Assembly (NCBI GenBank): GCA_963556255.1
Contig: OY744608.1
Span: 29,679,783-29,743,782 of the forward strand
Direction: 5' to 3'
DNA: 64,000 nucleotides
Origin: Allolobophora icterica
Taxonomy: Eukaryota; Annelida; Clitellata; Crassiclitellata; Lumbricidae
The notes below the pieces were generated by a model. The model made no database searches. It saw only the letters and a program-made list of their open reading frames with translations, and had not been told where the DNA came from. Positions within the stretch are counted from its first letter, which is position 1. Each line of letters begins with the position of its first letter. Positions 1 to 11,888 of the stretch are shown in pieces. A program made the position numbers and the translations under genes.

Positions 1-564
1 CAGGTGTTGGCTGTTGAAAGATAGCTTGGGTTTCTCTCTGCATGGTTCAAAGGCGGAGGATGGTGACACGCGAAATCATATCATCCTACAAGACTGAAGA
101 GAGAGTGGTTGGACTTAGATATAAAGATAAGACACAGGACAAATAATTACTAAGACAGCTGTAATATATGTATATATATATAATATTTAGGCCTATATAT
201 ATCATATTTATTTATGGGCTTTCAGATTGGGAGGAGAAAGAGAGACTAGATCAGTTCACTTCGAGATCCCATCATTATAGGCCCAATTCGAGAATACAGA
301 GGATTGTAGCTAAATTTTAAATTAATAAAATTGATAATATCTAGTGAACCGCCATTAAAGTAATTTAAACTTATCTGTCGTTTTCAAAGTCACCAGCTGG
401 AAGATGTGATGGTAAGTGCAACTAAACTGTTGAGAGTCGAGACTGCATTTATTAACAATTCGCCTAAATCTGAGCATAAGAAAAATTGACCAACAGGATT
501 AGAGATGGCCATATTCCTTTAAATTTTACTTTCTTCCACACAAAAAATCCGTTTTGTTCGCAGG
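1..564. other. AT-rich non-coding stretch, no gene seen
   Basis: I see no coding pattern, tRNA or clear repeat here, apart from a short TA run near 165-182. Confidence 0.5.
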
Positions 565-1063
565 TTTTACTTGTAATCGCAATCGTAATCTCGCGATTAC
601 TTCAATGCCCACAAAAGCTATAGGTCGCGGGAACCAGAGTATTAACTGGCGCTCAGTCAAACAAAATCTATAGGCAGGGGTCAAAGTGCAAGGGGGTCAG
701 GCAGGCCTGGCAGGCAGTCAGACGGCTACGGTGGATGGAGTTTAGAATTGAAGCGGTGAGGGAGGCAAGTGGAAGAGAAGGAAGCAGGTTAAGATCTGTG
801 AAAGAGCAGTGTTTTATGTTTTGAGTGAAAGCCACGTGGACAGATGACAAGAGGTAAGGTTTTGGTGAGTTCGTAGGAAGGATCTGATATTTGTCGTAAT
901 TCTGGTTCAAGAAAAGCAGAACAGCTATGGCTATAAAGCGATTTGCAAATTTTAGCGATGAGGTGACGAAAGGGCGAAATGTTAGGGCGGATGAGGAGTG
1001 GGTTGAGCGGCGTAGTTGGACTGTGAATAACTGATGAAGATAGGAGGCACACCATACATCCCC
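565..1063 (-). mobile_element. CR1-like LINE, 3' end fragment
   Basis: On the minus strand, peptide pieces such as YELTKTLPLVICPRGFHS match the diverged copy at 58730-59130 (YELTKTSPLAIFPQVFHH). The copy ends with the same GCGCCAGTTAATAC / CGCGACC block and a tail of GATTAC-like units near 573-600. Small ORFs here are remnants of the LINE 3' region, not host genes. The 5' part is missing, as is usual for truncated LINE insertions. Confidence 0.6.
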
Positions 1064-1228
1064 CATACATCCGACCCCCAAATTTAGAAGAAACACCAAA
1101 AAAAGGTCACCACACGAGAAAAAAATTTTGACCTCTTTTCGAGCAGATCAGTTCGAAACTCTCTTTTTGACCAGATCAGTTCAAACGTGTCCCCCCCCCA
1201 GCTGTCAAACAAGATCGCCGTCAGTGCT
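1064..1228. mobile_element. MITE copy A (GGCGGCGATC family), left end missing
   Basis: The body carries the same blocks as the copies at 21010-21247 and 59720-59958: CGACCCCCAAATTT, GAAGAAACACC, a pair of AGATCAGTTC sites, a C-run and the terminal CAAGATCGCCG. The left terminus is lost, so no target duplication can be read. Confidence 0.65.
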
Positions 1229-2636
1229 CCCGGCCGTGACTGACCTCCCCTGCAAAAAATCCTGCGGGCGCCCATGATTGCTGCTACCTCTTCTTCTTCT
1301 TCTTCTTCTTCTGGTACTACTAATAATACTTCTTCTTCTTCTTCTGCTGCTGTTACTACTTTTTTCTTCTTCTGCCGTTTCTTTTTGTTCTTGTACTTCA
1401 TGTTGGACTTCTCTTCCACTCATTGCGCACTCCTTGATTCAAGCCGTTCTTTCGTTTGTCTGTTTCTTTCCAATCATAAAACGTCATCATCTTCATTGTC
1501 AGCTTCGTCTAGCGTGAATTTCTTCTTATTTCTGCTTCTGTTGCCCTTGTCTCCGACTGCCTCTGCCCTTCATCCGCCGTCTCTTTCCAATTTCCGGTTT
1601 TCCATCGAACGCCGCCGCTTCCATTGTTGTCGTTGACGATTTTACGCGCCAATCAACGCCGTTCCAGATGGATAAATGGATAAACCCTGGCATAGTATTA
1701 ATCTCTGGTCACAAAAGACGTTGCCTGTGCCAGTTGGTTGATGTCTGCAGTGGCCCGATGAGCCACCTTCATCCGACTCTGCCATTTATTAACATTATGA
1801 GACCGTCTGGAGAGAGTGAAAAGCAGTCGCCGGGGATTTATAAGGGTGAGTATAGGAGTTGATCTCAAACGACGACTTCTAAATCTTTGACTGGCTCATA
1901 AGATTGAAACCTTGTGTTATTAAGGAAAGCTGGGTCGCAGCTGCCGATCGCAAATGGAAACCTCTGAGACGACCGCGGACATAAAATTGGAAACGCAATA
2001 CAATGGTTGGATCAGATGACAATGAATTCAGCCGTTTACTACGGCTTCCCAAATGCTACTCCATTCACGGCACGATATAATGAAGGTGAAGTTAAACTTC
2101 AGTCATCACCAGAATAACGCATTCATATCTCGTGATTTCATATCCAAGTATAGGCTACACGAATAGAATAATTCTTATCAGCTGATGCGAATCACGCCTG
2201 CGAAACTTATTTTATCGTCTATCGGGTACACCTACATTCACAGTAATACCGATTTTTAAACTGATTTTCAGTCGCCGTGACTATTTCAACACGCATCTGT
2301 TCTATAGCAGAGGCGATTACAATAATATAGAGACCAGATTAAGAGTGAAGAATTCTCCGCAAAGCCAATTCTGGTGAAGAATTCTCCGCAAAGCCAATTC
2401 TAAATCGTCTCGAATTATCCATAAATCTCTGCACTATTTTCACTATCCCCCCAAAAAACTGCAATACCATATGATCTTAGGCCTATAGACCACACAACTT
2501 TCACTTCAAGATAATAGAAATTTTATTTCTCGTATCTTGTTTGATTGTTAACTTTATTATTCTATGACATTGTTGTTACTTGACTTGTATATGTACCCTA
2601 ATGCGGTCTGTCATTTGGCTTTTGAATAAACGAATA
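1229..2636. other. Non-coding stretch with CTT tract and small tandem duplication
   Basis: CTT/TTC triplet runs occupy about 1286-1365 and create serine- or leucine-only reading frames that I do not treat as genes. A 29-bp unit starting GTGAAGAATTCTCC is tandemly duplicated at 2345-2401. Nothing else is recognisable. Confidence 0.5.
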
Positions 2637-2638
2637 TA

Positions 2639-2686
<48 letters not shown>

Positions 2687-2687
2687 C
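2637..2687. repeat. (TA)n microsatellite
   Basis: Nearly pure TA dinucleotide run, interrupted once by TACA. Confidence 0.9.
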
Positions 2688-2810
2688 TTCCAGTTCAGCA
2701 AAAATATTTCGTTCTGGGGCGTTCTAATACTGATGGTCTAAGACTCTAAGTTTTTCTATCGTGCTAATTTACCAATTTAGTCAAAGTTCACTACTATGGT
2801 TCCTGTCTAT

Positions 2811-2895
2811 CAGTATCCTTGATCGATTGGGCCTTGGGTCATCGATTGGGCCTTTAGATATTAATTGGGCCTTAAGTCATCGATTGAGTCTATAG
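2811..2895. repeat. Short tandem repeat with ATCGATTGGGCCTT core
   Basis: The phrase ATCGATTGGGCCTT or a close variant (ATTAATTGGGCCTT, ATCGATTGAGTCTA) occurs four times, spaced about 20 bp apart. Confidence 0.7.
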
Positions 2896-3073
2896 GCTAC
2901 TCGTGTTCCCATAGCAAAGACATATATAAGCAAGTTTGCTATCTTCATCTAGTACATTCAGGTCCATTGTAGCGATGAAACACGATTTTTAAAGAACTTT
3001 GGGTCAAACTGGCAATGGATCCATATCTTCATTCTTCGTCGATTTATTAGCCCTGTGTGTATTTGCGTGTGTG

Positions 3074-3370
<297 letters not shown>

Positions 3371-3909
3371 GGGCAGAAGAGAGAGCGCAGCAAACATCTA
3401 CCAGAATTAGGAATTTAAAGGGGACGAACCGGTTGAAAAGCTGAATGATTTCAGATAGGTTCAATTATTTGCTGGCTCATTTATAAGATGAAAAACTGGC
3501 AACAAAGTAAAACAGTAAATATCGACTCTTATAGAAAATATTGCGAATTCTTCCCTGAAATTGGATTCTGTTTAGTTAAAGGAAAGTCTTCTTGTTATTT
3601 TATGAGAATCAAGGCTGCGCGTTGGACCTAAGAACCGGAAATTGATGTCATTTTATAGTTTTCCTTTCGCGCAGATCGACGTCCTCAATCTCTGCTCCAC
3701 CAAATATACGTCTATTCGTTGCCACCGTCTACGCCATCAGATGTCGTGACCTCTATAGGAATCGAGGATCCTTGAGACATTCATCTCTGTCCTAGGCGAC
3801 CAACAAACGCCTCGGGCTCTGCATAGAACTATGCTCGGCTATTCTAAGTGTAGCGCACCATGTATGTTCAGCTGCACCACTCTATACGCATTACAGAAGT
3901 GCGATTACG

Positions 3910-4165
3910 TAAGCCCTATATGTATATGTATATTTATATATTATATATGCATATGTATATGTCTATGTATGTGTATATGTATGTGCATATGTATATATAT
4001 ATATATAAATGTGTATATGTATATGCATGGGTGTATGTATATGTATGTCTATATGTATATTTATATATATGCGTATGCAAATGTTTATGTATATGTGTAC
4101 ATTGTATGCGCATATGCAAATGCTTATTTATATGCATATGTATATTACATATATATTTAATTCAT
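3910..4165. repeat. TATG/TATA-rich low-complexity tract
   Basis: Irregular ATGTATATGTATGTGCATATG-like units give MYMYICIC pseudo-peptides in several frames. There is no codon-like structure. Confidence 0.8.
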
Positions 4166-4288
4166 ATATTTATTCATGGATTCCAACGACAACATCATCA
4201 GACACAATATACAAAATGCTTCTGGGATACAAAAGCAGCAGACCCTGAAAGGACTGATGCATTGCCTTCTATGTACAGTAGGCCCTAT

Positions 4289-4554
<266 letters not shown>

Positions 4555-4671
4555 CAATGACCGATGTTCCGCGGACACATAAAATTTATGTGAAATGATA
4601 TAATCTCATGATTAACGGAACATCAGTTCAACTGGACTTCAACACAAACAGAACGAGAATCAACAAACCTT

Positions 4672-4871
4672 NNNNNNNNNNNNNNNNNNNNNNNNNNNNN
4701 NNNNNNNNNNNNNNNNNNNNNNNNNNNNNNNNNNNNNNNNNNNNNNNNNNNNNNNNNNNNNNNNNNNNNNNNNNNNNNNNNNNNNNNNNNNNNNNNNNNN
4801 NNNNNNNNNNNNNNNNNNNNNNNNNNNNNNNNNNNNNNNNNNNNNNNNNNNNNNNNNNNNNNNNNNNNNNN
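4672..4871. other. Assembly gap (200 N)
   Basis: Exactly 200 N characters, probably a placeholder length. Reading frames through it have no meaning. Confidence 1.
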
Positions 4872-5699
4872 AAGTAAATAATGGTAAATTAAGATGGCAA
4901 GGTAATGTGAAGAAGTAATTACCCAATATAGGGTACTTATAATGAATACTAACAGTTTACAGGACTGTCTGCTTTTTATTTTTGTGTTATCTTCTGGTCG
5001 TCAACTTGATTGCTGAAAAAATGGAGTGTCATCGGTCGATACATGAAGCAACCCATAGTCTAAGCATTACAAGCCGAGAGGTCTAACCGATCAGGTACCG
5101 TGCCTTACCATAAGCGCGTTCGTTTTCAGACCACAGTGCAATCACACGAGGCTCTATGTCATGGTATTTGATTGATTGGAGGAGTTCTTCATTCTGCTGA
5201 GGATAATAAAACTTTGAAAAGCCTCGTTAAAGAAATACTTAGAGCAGATGCAGAAAACACAACACGTTCAAATTGCGGGGTCTCAGATGAGCGGATAATT
5301 AGGAACTCAATTGAGACGGTGAACTGCATGACAGGTCGTCCTTGGTGCATTGCATCGTCCTATCTATTAAGCCAGATGGCTTTAAGACATTTGCGGTTCT
5401 TGAGAGAAACGAAAACGTCTAGGTGGATTAAGTTCGGCTGACGAAGACTTTGCGCGACTGCCGAACAGATGTCTGCGTTTCTGAAGCAAAAGCCGTGACT
5501 TGCAAGACATTGCGCCAGAGCGATCAAGGTCGATTGCGCTCAGTTGCATCATCGTCAGCACAACAGCATCAGTACCCTACAACAGCATCTGCTGGACTTA
5601 AGGTCATCCTAAGCTTCTTATAAAACATCAGTTAAATGTTCCGAGCTAGGTCTCTGGGTGAAATTTTTGCACTGGAGAAAGGCATTCAAGTGTAAGCAT
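4872..5699. other. Unassigned non-coding stretch
   Basis: One 89-codon open frame (5172-5441) has no recognisable motif and no supporting splice context. I see no repeat structure. Confidence 0.45.
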
Positions 5700-5803
5700 A
5701 ATAGGATATGCCTATCCATTGCATAATAGCCTATTGGATATACCTATCCATTTCATAATGGGATTAATGACATATGCCTATCCATTTCATAATAGGATAT
5801 GTC

Positions 5804-7174
5804 CAGGGCCGTTTTAAGGTCGTCGCAGGCCCTAAGCACTCTTGCATTCGTAGGCCCTTCCATACACCTATCGACTAACTCATCGTCTCTTACATTCACC
5901 TTAGACTCCCCCGTCCGCAGTCTTGGTGTCACTTTTGATGCACACCTGTTCTGCTCTATCCACATCTCCAACCTCTCGCTCTCCTGCCTCATCCATATTC
6001 GTGACCTCCGACGCATCCGGCCTATGCTCGACCTTAAAACTGCCTCCACCATTGCTGCCGCCATTATTCATTCAAGGCTTGATAACTGCAGTTCCCTCTT
6101 CCTTTAACGTTGATTCCACACAAATCAAGCGTTTCTTCAACGTATCCAAAACTCACTAGCCAGAGCTGTCACTAGAACGCCCAGACACCACCATATCACT
6201 CCCATCCTCAAATCACTCCAGTGTTTAAAAATCCCAGAGCTAATCCACTTCAAAAGTCCTATCACCAACCTACAATTCCCTAAAATATTCCCAGCCCAAG
6301 TACCTCCGTGATCTCTTCACCATCCAGGCAACCCGCTCCACCCGATCCTCCTCCTATCTCAGTCTTTCGACCCCCAGTCACTTCTCATCTCAAGTTCTCC
6401 AACCGAGCCATATCCAACACCGCAGTGACCGCACCTCGCCTTTGGAACGATCTCCTCTGAATTCCGCAGATTCTCAGTTCCTCCATCATCATTGCAACCT
6501 GTCCTCCATCCTCCTCCTCACGTTTCTCTATCTATCACCACCGGGCGTTCAACTCAAAATTGAAGTATCACCTTTTCATACACTCCTACCCTGCATGACT
6601 CATCTGACCCTTCGCCTTCCCATTCTTCTCGCCCTAAATGACACCCGCCTCTACAGCTGCTCTGTCTCCTCTCTTGATATGGCCTCTGGAAACCGGACTT
6701 GAACCTCTTTTGGACTACTCTCTAGAAACCCCCCTCTATTTTGACGCAGCGCTCATGAATAGGCTGATGTCCTGCGCTTGGCCTTCGAGTGGCGCCTTAG
6801 AAGTTTGGATATTATGATTAAGTAATACGACCCCAACTAAACTGTCAACTCTGGATTAAAGCTAACTGCACTGCTTTCAATTGAAAACGACTTAATGCGG
6901 AAATGACATTTGAAGTCGTTATAGCTTATATGTGATTTTGCTAATGCAAAGCGCCGCAAAGTTCATATAATGTAGGCTAGCACAGCTTAATTTAAACTGT
7001 TTCAGTACAAAGTTATTAAATTTGAACTTGCTGATGTTTGCAATTTTCCTTTTTCATTTCCCGGTCACTCATTTTAATATCTCATTTTCAGACTTTCAGA
7101 CTTTCGTAGGCCCCTGAAAGCTTCGTAGGCCCTAGGCACAGTGCCTACTGTGCCTAGTGGATAAAACGGCCCTG
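5804..7174. mobile_element. hAT-like DNA element with 8-bp target duplication
   Basis: The element starts CAGGGCCGTTTTA and ends with the exact inverted match TAAAACGGCCCTG. The octamer GATATGTC lies immediately outside both ends (5796-5803 and 7175-7182). An 8-bp duplication and CAGGG...CCCTG termini are typical of hAT transposons. I see no transposase frame, so it is non-autonomous. The interior is mostly a CR1-like LINE fragment, which probably inserted into the DNA element before or after it moved. Confidence 0.85.
5860..6835 (+). mobile_element. CR1-like LINE fragment (RT C-terminal half and 3' end)
   Basis: Frames carry the typical segment VRSLGVTFDAHLF, then HIRDLRRIRPMLDLKTASTI and HSRLDNC, which belong after the YADD box of CR1-type reverse transcriptases. 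Frameshifts break the ORF after 6107. The region CGCAGCGCTCATGAATAGGC near 6739 is the 3' block shared with other copies in the window. It lies inside the hAT element at 5804-7174. Confidence 0.75.
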
Positions 7175-7372
7175 GATATGTCTATCCATTGCATAATAGC
7201 CTATAGGATATGCCTATCCATTTCATAATGGGATTAATGGCATATGCCTATCCATTTCATAATAGGATATGCCTACCCATTTCATAATAGGATATGCCTA
7301 CCCATTTCATAATAAGATATGCCTACCCATTTCATAATAGGATATGCCTATTCATTTCATAATGGGATATGC

Positions 7373-8984
7373 CTAATCGACGAATAGCCTACATGTGTAT
7401 GCCGAAGAGTAGAAGCTACAACGCGATCAGCACAAATTCATAAGAAACAAACCAAAATGATTTTAAAATAGGCACACTGATATCAGCGTAATATGCATCA
7501 GTGAAAAGAGGCCTAACGATATCCCGGATAGACAGAGTGCATCATAGTATACGTGTATGCTTTAAGACAATTCACATAAAGTTCTTATAAAGATCAATAC
7601 AGTTAGGAAAAGAGAAATAGTAGCATTGAACAATGGTCCTATATGCAGACTGTGAGGCTCTATGGAAGCAAACAAAAATCTGTTGCATATATATATATAT
7701 ATATTATATTATATTTATATTATATTTATATAATTTATGCGGCTTGGACGTGTTTACAGACTGGCGATATCTAGTGTCAGTGTTCGCAGTTGCTTCAGAG
7801 GAATATCGGAGAATGTTACACTGCCTCTTGAAGTACGCGACGATGGTGACAGCCTCGTATTTGCTGCTGTTGTGATAATGGGAGATTGTGATCAATTGAG
7901 AAAGCTGACAGCCTGACACTAAGTGTCGCCACCATGTATTTATTTATTGGCCGAGGCAGAGCTGGAGGCAATTCTGGGTAGATTGAATTGTGCTACATCC
8001 TTAGCATAATTAAAAATCAATGGCTATGTATTAAATGATGCATCCAGGATAGCAACAGCGTGATTGGTCATTGCCATAACACTGTACATGTACTGTCTAG
8101 CTATAAAAATGGGCACATCCAAACGCAAATTCAGTAGCCTAAATAGACCCGGTCTATGTGAATAGTTCTCTCGCCTGCTTGAACAGCATTTACCGTGCAG
8201 AAATAGAGAATAGATAGGCCTAAGTAATAAGTTTTAAGAGAGGTCAAATCCTCTAAAGTCACCTGAGCCTGACAAAATTTAATTTCTCCATTACCAATTA
8301 AAGAGAATGCTGAAAGTATTGTTCAGTCTTCACTATTGCTATATAGTTTATCATTAACTACTGGTAAGGTACCAACTGGTCTGATAGCCGAAAAAGTAAT
8401 CGCTTCACACGAACTAGAAAGACAGTAGTATTAGGCCTATGCCAAATAATAGGACAATTTTCCCTTTATCAGTGTTTAGGCATAATAAAATATTAGAATA
8501 ACTTATTTACAGCATGTGTGTTTATTTGCACAGGCACTGCTGTTTCTTTCATCTCGTATGACAGATTTATACTGATTTCGACATGTTTAGTATACCGTTG
8601 TCACCAAGTGATGATTATTTGATTGTATGTATTAATGATTAGTGTAATTAGGGTGACCCTGATAGCGGAACCTTATGTTCCTTATGGGTTTCGCTATTGG
8701 CGCCATTGTATGTGACTGTTTGGAAATGCATTTTGTTAAATGGTGATCAATAAACAATCTGAATCTGAAATCTGACAGCCGTGCAATGGAACAAAAGCAT
8801 GTATTACGTAGACGTCAGCTTAAATTTCGGAGAGTTATTCTACGAAATTAGCACTGCTAAACGTAAATAGATGCCACGCATATGCCATTAGACAGGAGTG
8901 AATATGTTACTGGTATTTTGTTGTCATTTGCATTAAGCATTTGACACTGCTAATAACATAAGCGAATAGGCCTACCTTAAAAAT
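7373..8984. other. Non-coding stretch; possible retroposon tail at 8620-8777
   Basis: A TA-rich run lies at 7684-7735. Near 8740-8777 the sequence CAATAAACAATCTGAATCTG ends in AATCTG-like units, as retroposon 3' ends do, but I cannot name the element. No gene is seen. Confidence 0.4.
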
Positions 8985-9520
8985 TTGATAATTATGGGAT
9001 TAGAGGTACACTGCTTGCGTGGTTTACAGACTATTTCTTGTGAACTAGGTCCCGTACCGCCATGCCTCCTCCAAGAATTTTTACATGTTCTATTACCCTT
9101 CCTACACTTACTGGGTGAGGGATCCATCCCATCTATCCAGAAACGGGCCATAGTATTCCCTTCCCTTAACCAATTGAATATTCAACTAGGGCCTACCGAC
9201 CAATTTCTAATCGCTCCTTTCTGTCCAAATTGGTTGAAAACACGTCATCTCTCGAACTAACACAGTATCTAGAGGTTCATTCTCTACTGCCCAGACAAAA
9301 GTCAGGCTTCAGAAGATTTCACTCTACGGAAACAGTTACCGTATCACTCTCGTTCTATCCGACATCTTTTGGGCTTTTGATAGCGGACACGTGACCCTAC
9401 CTGCTGCCTCGAAAGGTGGCGCTTCATAAATTCCCATTTACCATTACACTTAAAATTCACTTATCTATAATAATTTGTAACTGCTAGCGATGTTAACTCT
9501 AATAATTGTAATTGTAATTA
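8985..9520 (+). mobile_element. CR1-like LINE fragment with internal deletion
   Basis: The frame starting at 8985 runs through EGSIPSIQKRAIVFPSLNQL. It continues across a frameshift to SGFRRFHSTETVTVSL, the RT segment that reads SGFRKFHSTESLTLRL in the copy at 19198. The sequence then jumps to a 3' end with TGTAATTGTAATTA tail units at 9500-9520. The centre of the ORF is deleted. Confidence 0.7.
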
Positions 9521-10538
9521 GTAGCTTCTGTCTAACGCACAAGGCATCAACCGATGACGCCGTAATCAGATCAATATCCAGAAGATCAGTCCAGTAAGAC
9601 AGAGAGGCAGCCTATGGTGGTAGGCCTAGTACCCGTATTACCTTACGGGGTGTCCCAGGAATCCAGCGTGGGCCTTATTAGCTCTTTCATGTGTGAATGG
9701 CATGCCAAACTCTGTTCCAAATACAAATATACGATTGTTTCCTGATGATATAAATATATACAAATGTATGTTTCTAATGGAGATAAGCTTAAAATCTTAG
9801 GTGCAATTGCATGCATTGCACATACACACGCACATAGGCCTACATGCGCACGGTTATAATAGGCGAATCTAAAACGAAACTTTGACACAAAGGAAACAGT
9901 AACTTAAGCGATACACCGCGTATCAACACAACGAATCTATCCGAATGCAGGATATGGTTGTATCGATCCTCGAGGTGTTACGGTCAGTGTCGGAGATGCA
10001 ACGCCATTAATAATTCAATTTAATCACCGACTGTGTTTTCCGATGAGGTAATTTCTAAACGTAAGAATGCTTGCGACGAGCAATCAAGATACCCTGAAGC
10101 AGTACTGTGTAAGCGATATGTGAGTGTGTGAAACAAAATCGCTGAATCGTTTGGCACAAACAGATATGCCCACGAGACCCCTGGGGCCGAGACCGAGATG
10201 AGACCGAAGGCGCCCCGCCCCGAGACCAACACGAAACAGAGAGCGAGATCTAGGGTCTCCGAGACAAAACCAAGACAAAGACCAAGGGACCTTGAGACGA
10301 GACCGAGACGTTTGGCCTCCGAGGCAGGACCGAGACAAGACCGAGTCCAAGACGCATCTTAAACAATTTGACCGTCTGCGTTCAGCAGCATTGTTACTGT
10401 TCCCATGTTGACTTGTTAGGCAATTTCGCAATGACTTTTCAATAATTTTTATAATTATCTTGGCATTTTATTAATTTTGTTGGCATTGTAGGCCCTACGG
10501 ATACGGTTGCAGTTTGTGTTATATTCACTGTTTGGTTA
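9521..10538. other. Unassigned stretch with degenerate GAGACC repeats
   Basis: From about 10165 to 10350 the motif CGAGACCGAGAC and variants recur at irregular spacing. The same motif recurs at 12960-13140. I see no gene; open frames here are short and lack known motifs. Confidence 0.5.
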
Positions 10539-10790
10539 TCTATATAAATAAAGTGACAATTCTGTGTGTGTGTGTGTGTGTGTCTGTCTGTCTGTCTGTC
10601 TGTCTGTTTGACCGGGATTAACTTCTACAAATTTGCACCTTTTCACTCGAAACCTTCACTACTGTGTCGGCCTCGGCTTCGGACACCCAGTGGAGGGATT
10701 CGCGTCCCCCGTTTTCACCCCTACCATGGTGAAAATGCCCCAAAACTCTACCCACCCGACCGTCCATCACGCGCCTATTCCACTGCGAAG

Positions 10791-10902
10791 CGGTTCTATT
10801 TATGGCGCCGGTATTCCCCAACGTCATTAATAATGCGCATAACGACACCGCGGTTCTATTTATGGCGCCGGTATTCCCCAACGTCATTAATAATGCGCAT
10901 AA
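10791..10902. repeat. 60-bp tandem duplication inside the Helitron
   Basis: The 60-bp unit at 10791-10850, starting CGGTTCTATTTATGGCGCCG, is followed directly by 52 identical bases of a second copy. Confidence 0.9.
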
Positions 10903-11127
10903 GTTGTTTACTTTTGCACAAAATTTAATGACGATCGATTCGAAGTATATTCATCGTTTTACAGCAAAATTTTAACACATGTATGTTCAAAGATAAAGAT
11001 CTAAATTATTTACAGTATATGAAACAGCCAGTCTGCTTTACTAAGGGCGAGGCCGACTACAGACCGGCAGTGAGGGCTAGATTTCTGGCGTTTTCTTTAA
11101 CACGCCAACGCCCGGTTCACCCTCTTC

Positions 11128-11660
11128 GACTGCGAAGCAGTCAGTCCGCCAGACGCCACAAGGGCCTCCAAGACTGCGAAGCAGTCGCCGCCAGAGGGCG
11201 ACTGCGAAGCAGTCACTCCACGGCAGAGGTCGCTAGACGCCAGAAGGCGTATACAAGACTGCGAAGCAGTCTCCGCTGTACGCCAGAAGGCGTCTAGAAG
11301 ACTGCGAAGCAGTCTCCCCCACAGGTCGCCACACGCCACAGGGGTCTCCAAGACTGCGAAGGAGTCGCCGCCAGAGGGCGACTGCGAAGCAGTCACTCCA
11401 CGGCAGAGGTCGCTAGACGCCAGAAGGCGTCTACAAGACTGCGAAGCAGTCTCCGCCAGATTTCGCCAGACGCCCTCCAAGACTGCGAAGCAGTCGCCGC
11501 CAGAGGGCGACTGCGAAGCAGTCACTCCACGGCAGAGGTCGCTAGATGCCAGAAGGCGTCTACAAGACTGCGAAGCAGTCTCCGCCACAGGTCGCCAGAC
11601 GCCACAAGGGCCTCCAAGACTGCGAAGCAGTCGCCGCCAGAGGGCGACTGCCAAGATTGC
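11128..11660. repeat. Array of GACTGCGAAGCAGTC hairpins
   Basis: The 15-mer GACTGCGAAGCAGTC is a perfect 6-bp stem around a GAA triloop. It occurs eleven times exactly, plus a one-mismatch copy near 11352 and a decayed copy near 11646. The spacers are themselves repeated (GCCGCCAGAGGGC, ACTCCACGGCAGAGGTCGCT, GCCAGAAGGCGT), giving a higher-order unit of about 100-180 bp. The 272-codon minus-strand frame across it is a by-product of the repeat. Confidence 0.9.
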
Positions 11661-11668
11661 CAAGCAGT

Positions 11669-11670
11669 CG

Positions 11671-11732
<62 letters not shown>

Positions 11733-11807
11733 GGTGGTGGTGGTGGTGGTGGTGGTGGTGGTGGTGGTGGTGGTGGTGGTGGCGGTGGCGGTGGCGGTGG
11801 CGGTGGC

Positions 11808-11839
<32 letters not shown>

Positions 11840-11848
11840 TGGTGGTGT
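11669..11848. repeat. (TTG)n-(GTG)n-(GGC GGT)n triplet repeat
   Basis: Pure TTG, then GGT, then alternating GGC/GGT triplets lie directly before the Helitron 3' hairpin. They yield poly-C, poly-W or poly-P/T frames with no coding meaning. Confidence 0.95.
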
Positions 11849-11888
11849 GAAACTTATAACCCCGGGCAACGCCGGGTAATCCAGCTAG

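Larger units (their letters stand above)
5700..7372. repeat. 25-bp satellite split by a hAT insertion
   Basis: Units of the form AATAGGATATGCCTAYCCAT plus TTCAT repeat about four times at 5700-5803 and about seven times at 7175-7372. The two halves are the same array. A 1371-bp element at 5804-7174 separates them. Confidence 0.85.
10539..11888 (+). mobile_element. Non-autonomous Helitron, both ends present
   Basis: The 5' end TCTATATAAATAAAG, soon followed by TG and TCTG runs, is the start typical of animal Helitrons. The 3' end has a GC-rich hairpin (CCCGG GCAACG CCGGG at about 11863-11876), an 11-nt spacer and the CTRR terminus CTAG (11885-11888). The 5' neighbour is A and the 3' neighbour is T, the host AT dinucleotide Helitrons enter. 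There are no terminal inverted repeats or target duplication, as expected. I see no Rep/helicase frame. The interior holds a 60-bp duplication, a hairpin array and triplet repeats. Confidence 0.85.

Noticed and set aside
1274..1636. Serine-rich 120-codon open frame
   Set aside because: It is mostly TCT/TCC triplets from a CTT microsatellite with no conserved domain.
4608..4926. Open frames across the gap
   Set aside because: They consist mainly of N bases.
11128..11660. CRISPR-like array of a palindromic 15-mer
   Set aside because: Spacers are repeated rather than unique, units are uneven, and the array lies inside a eukaryotic Helitron.
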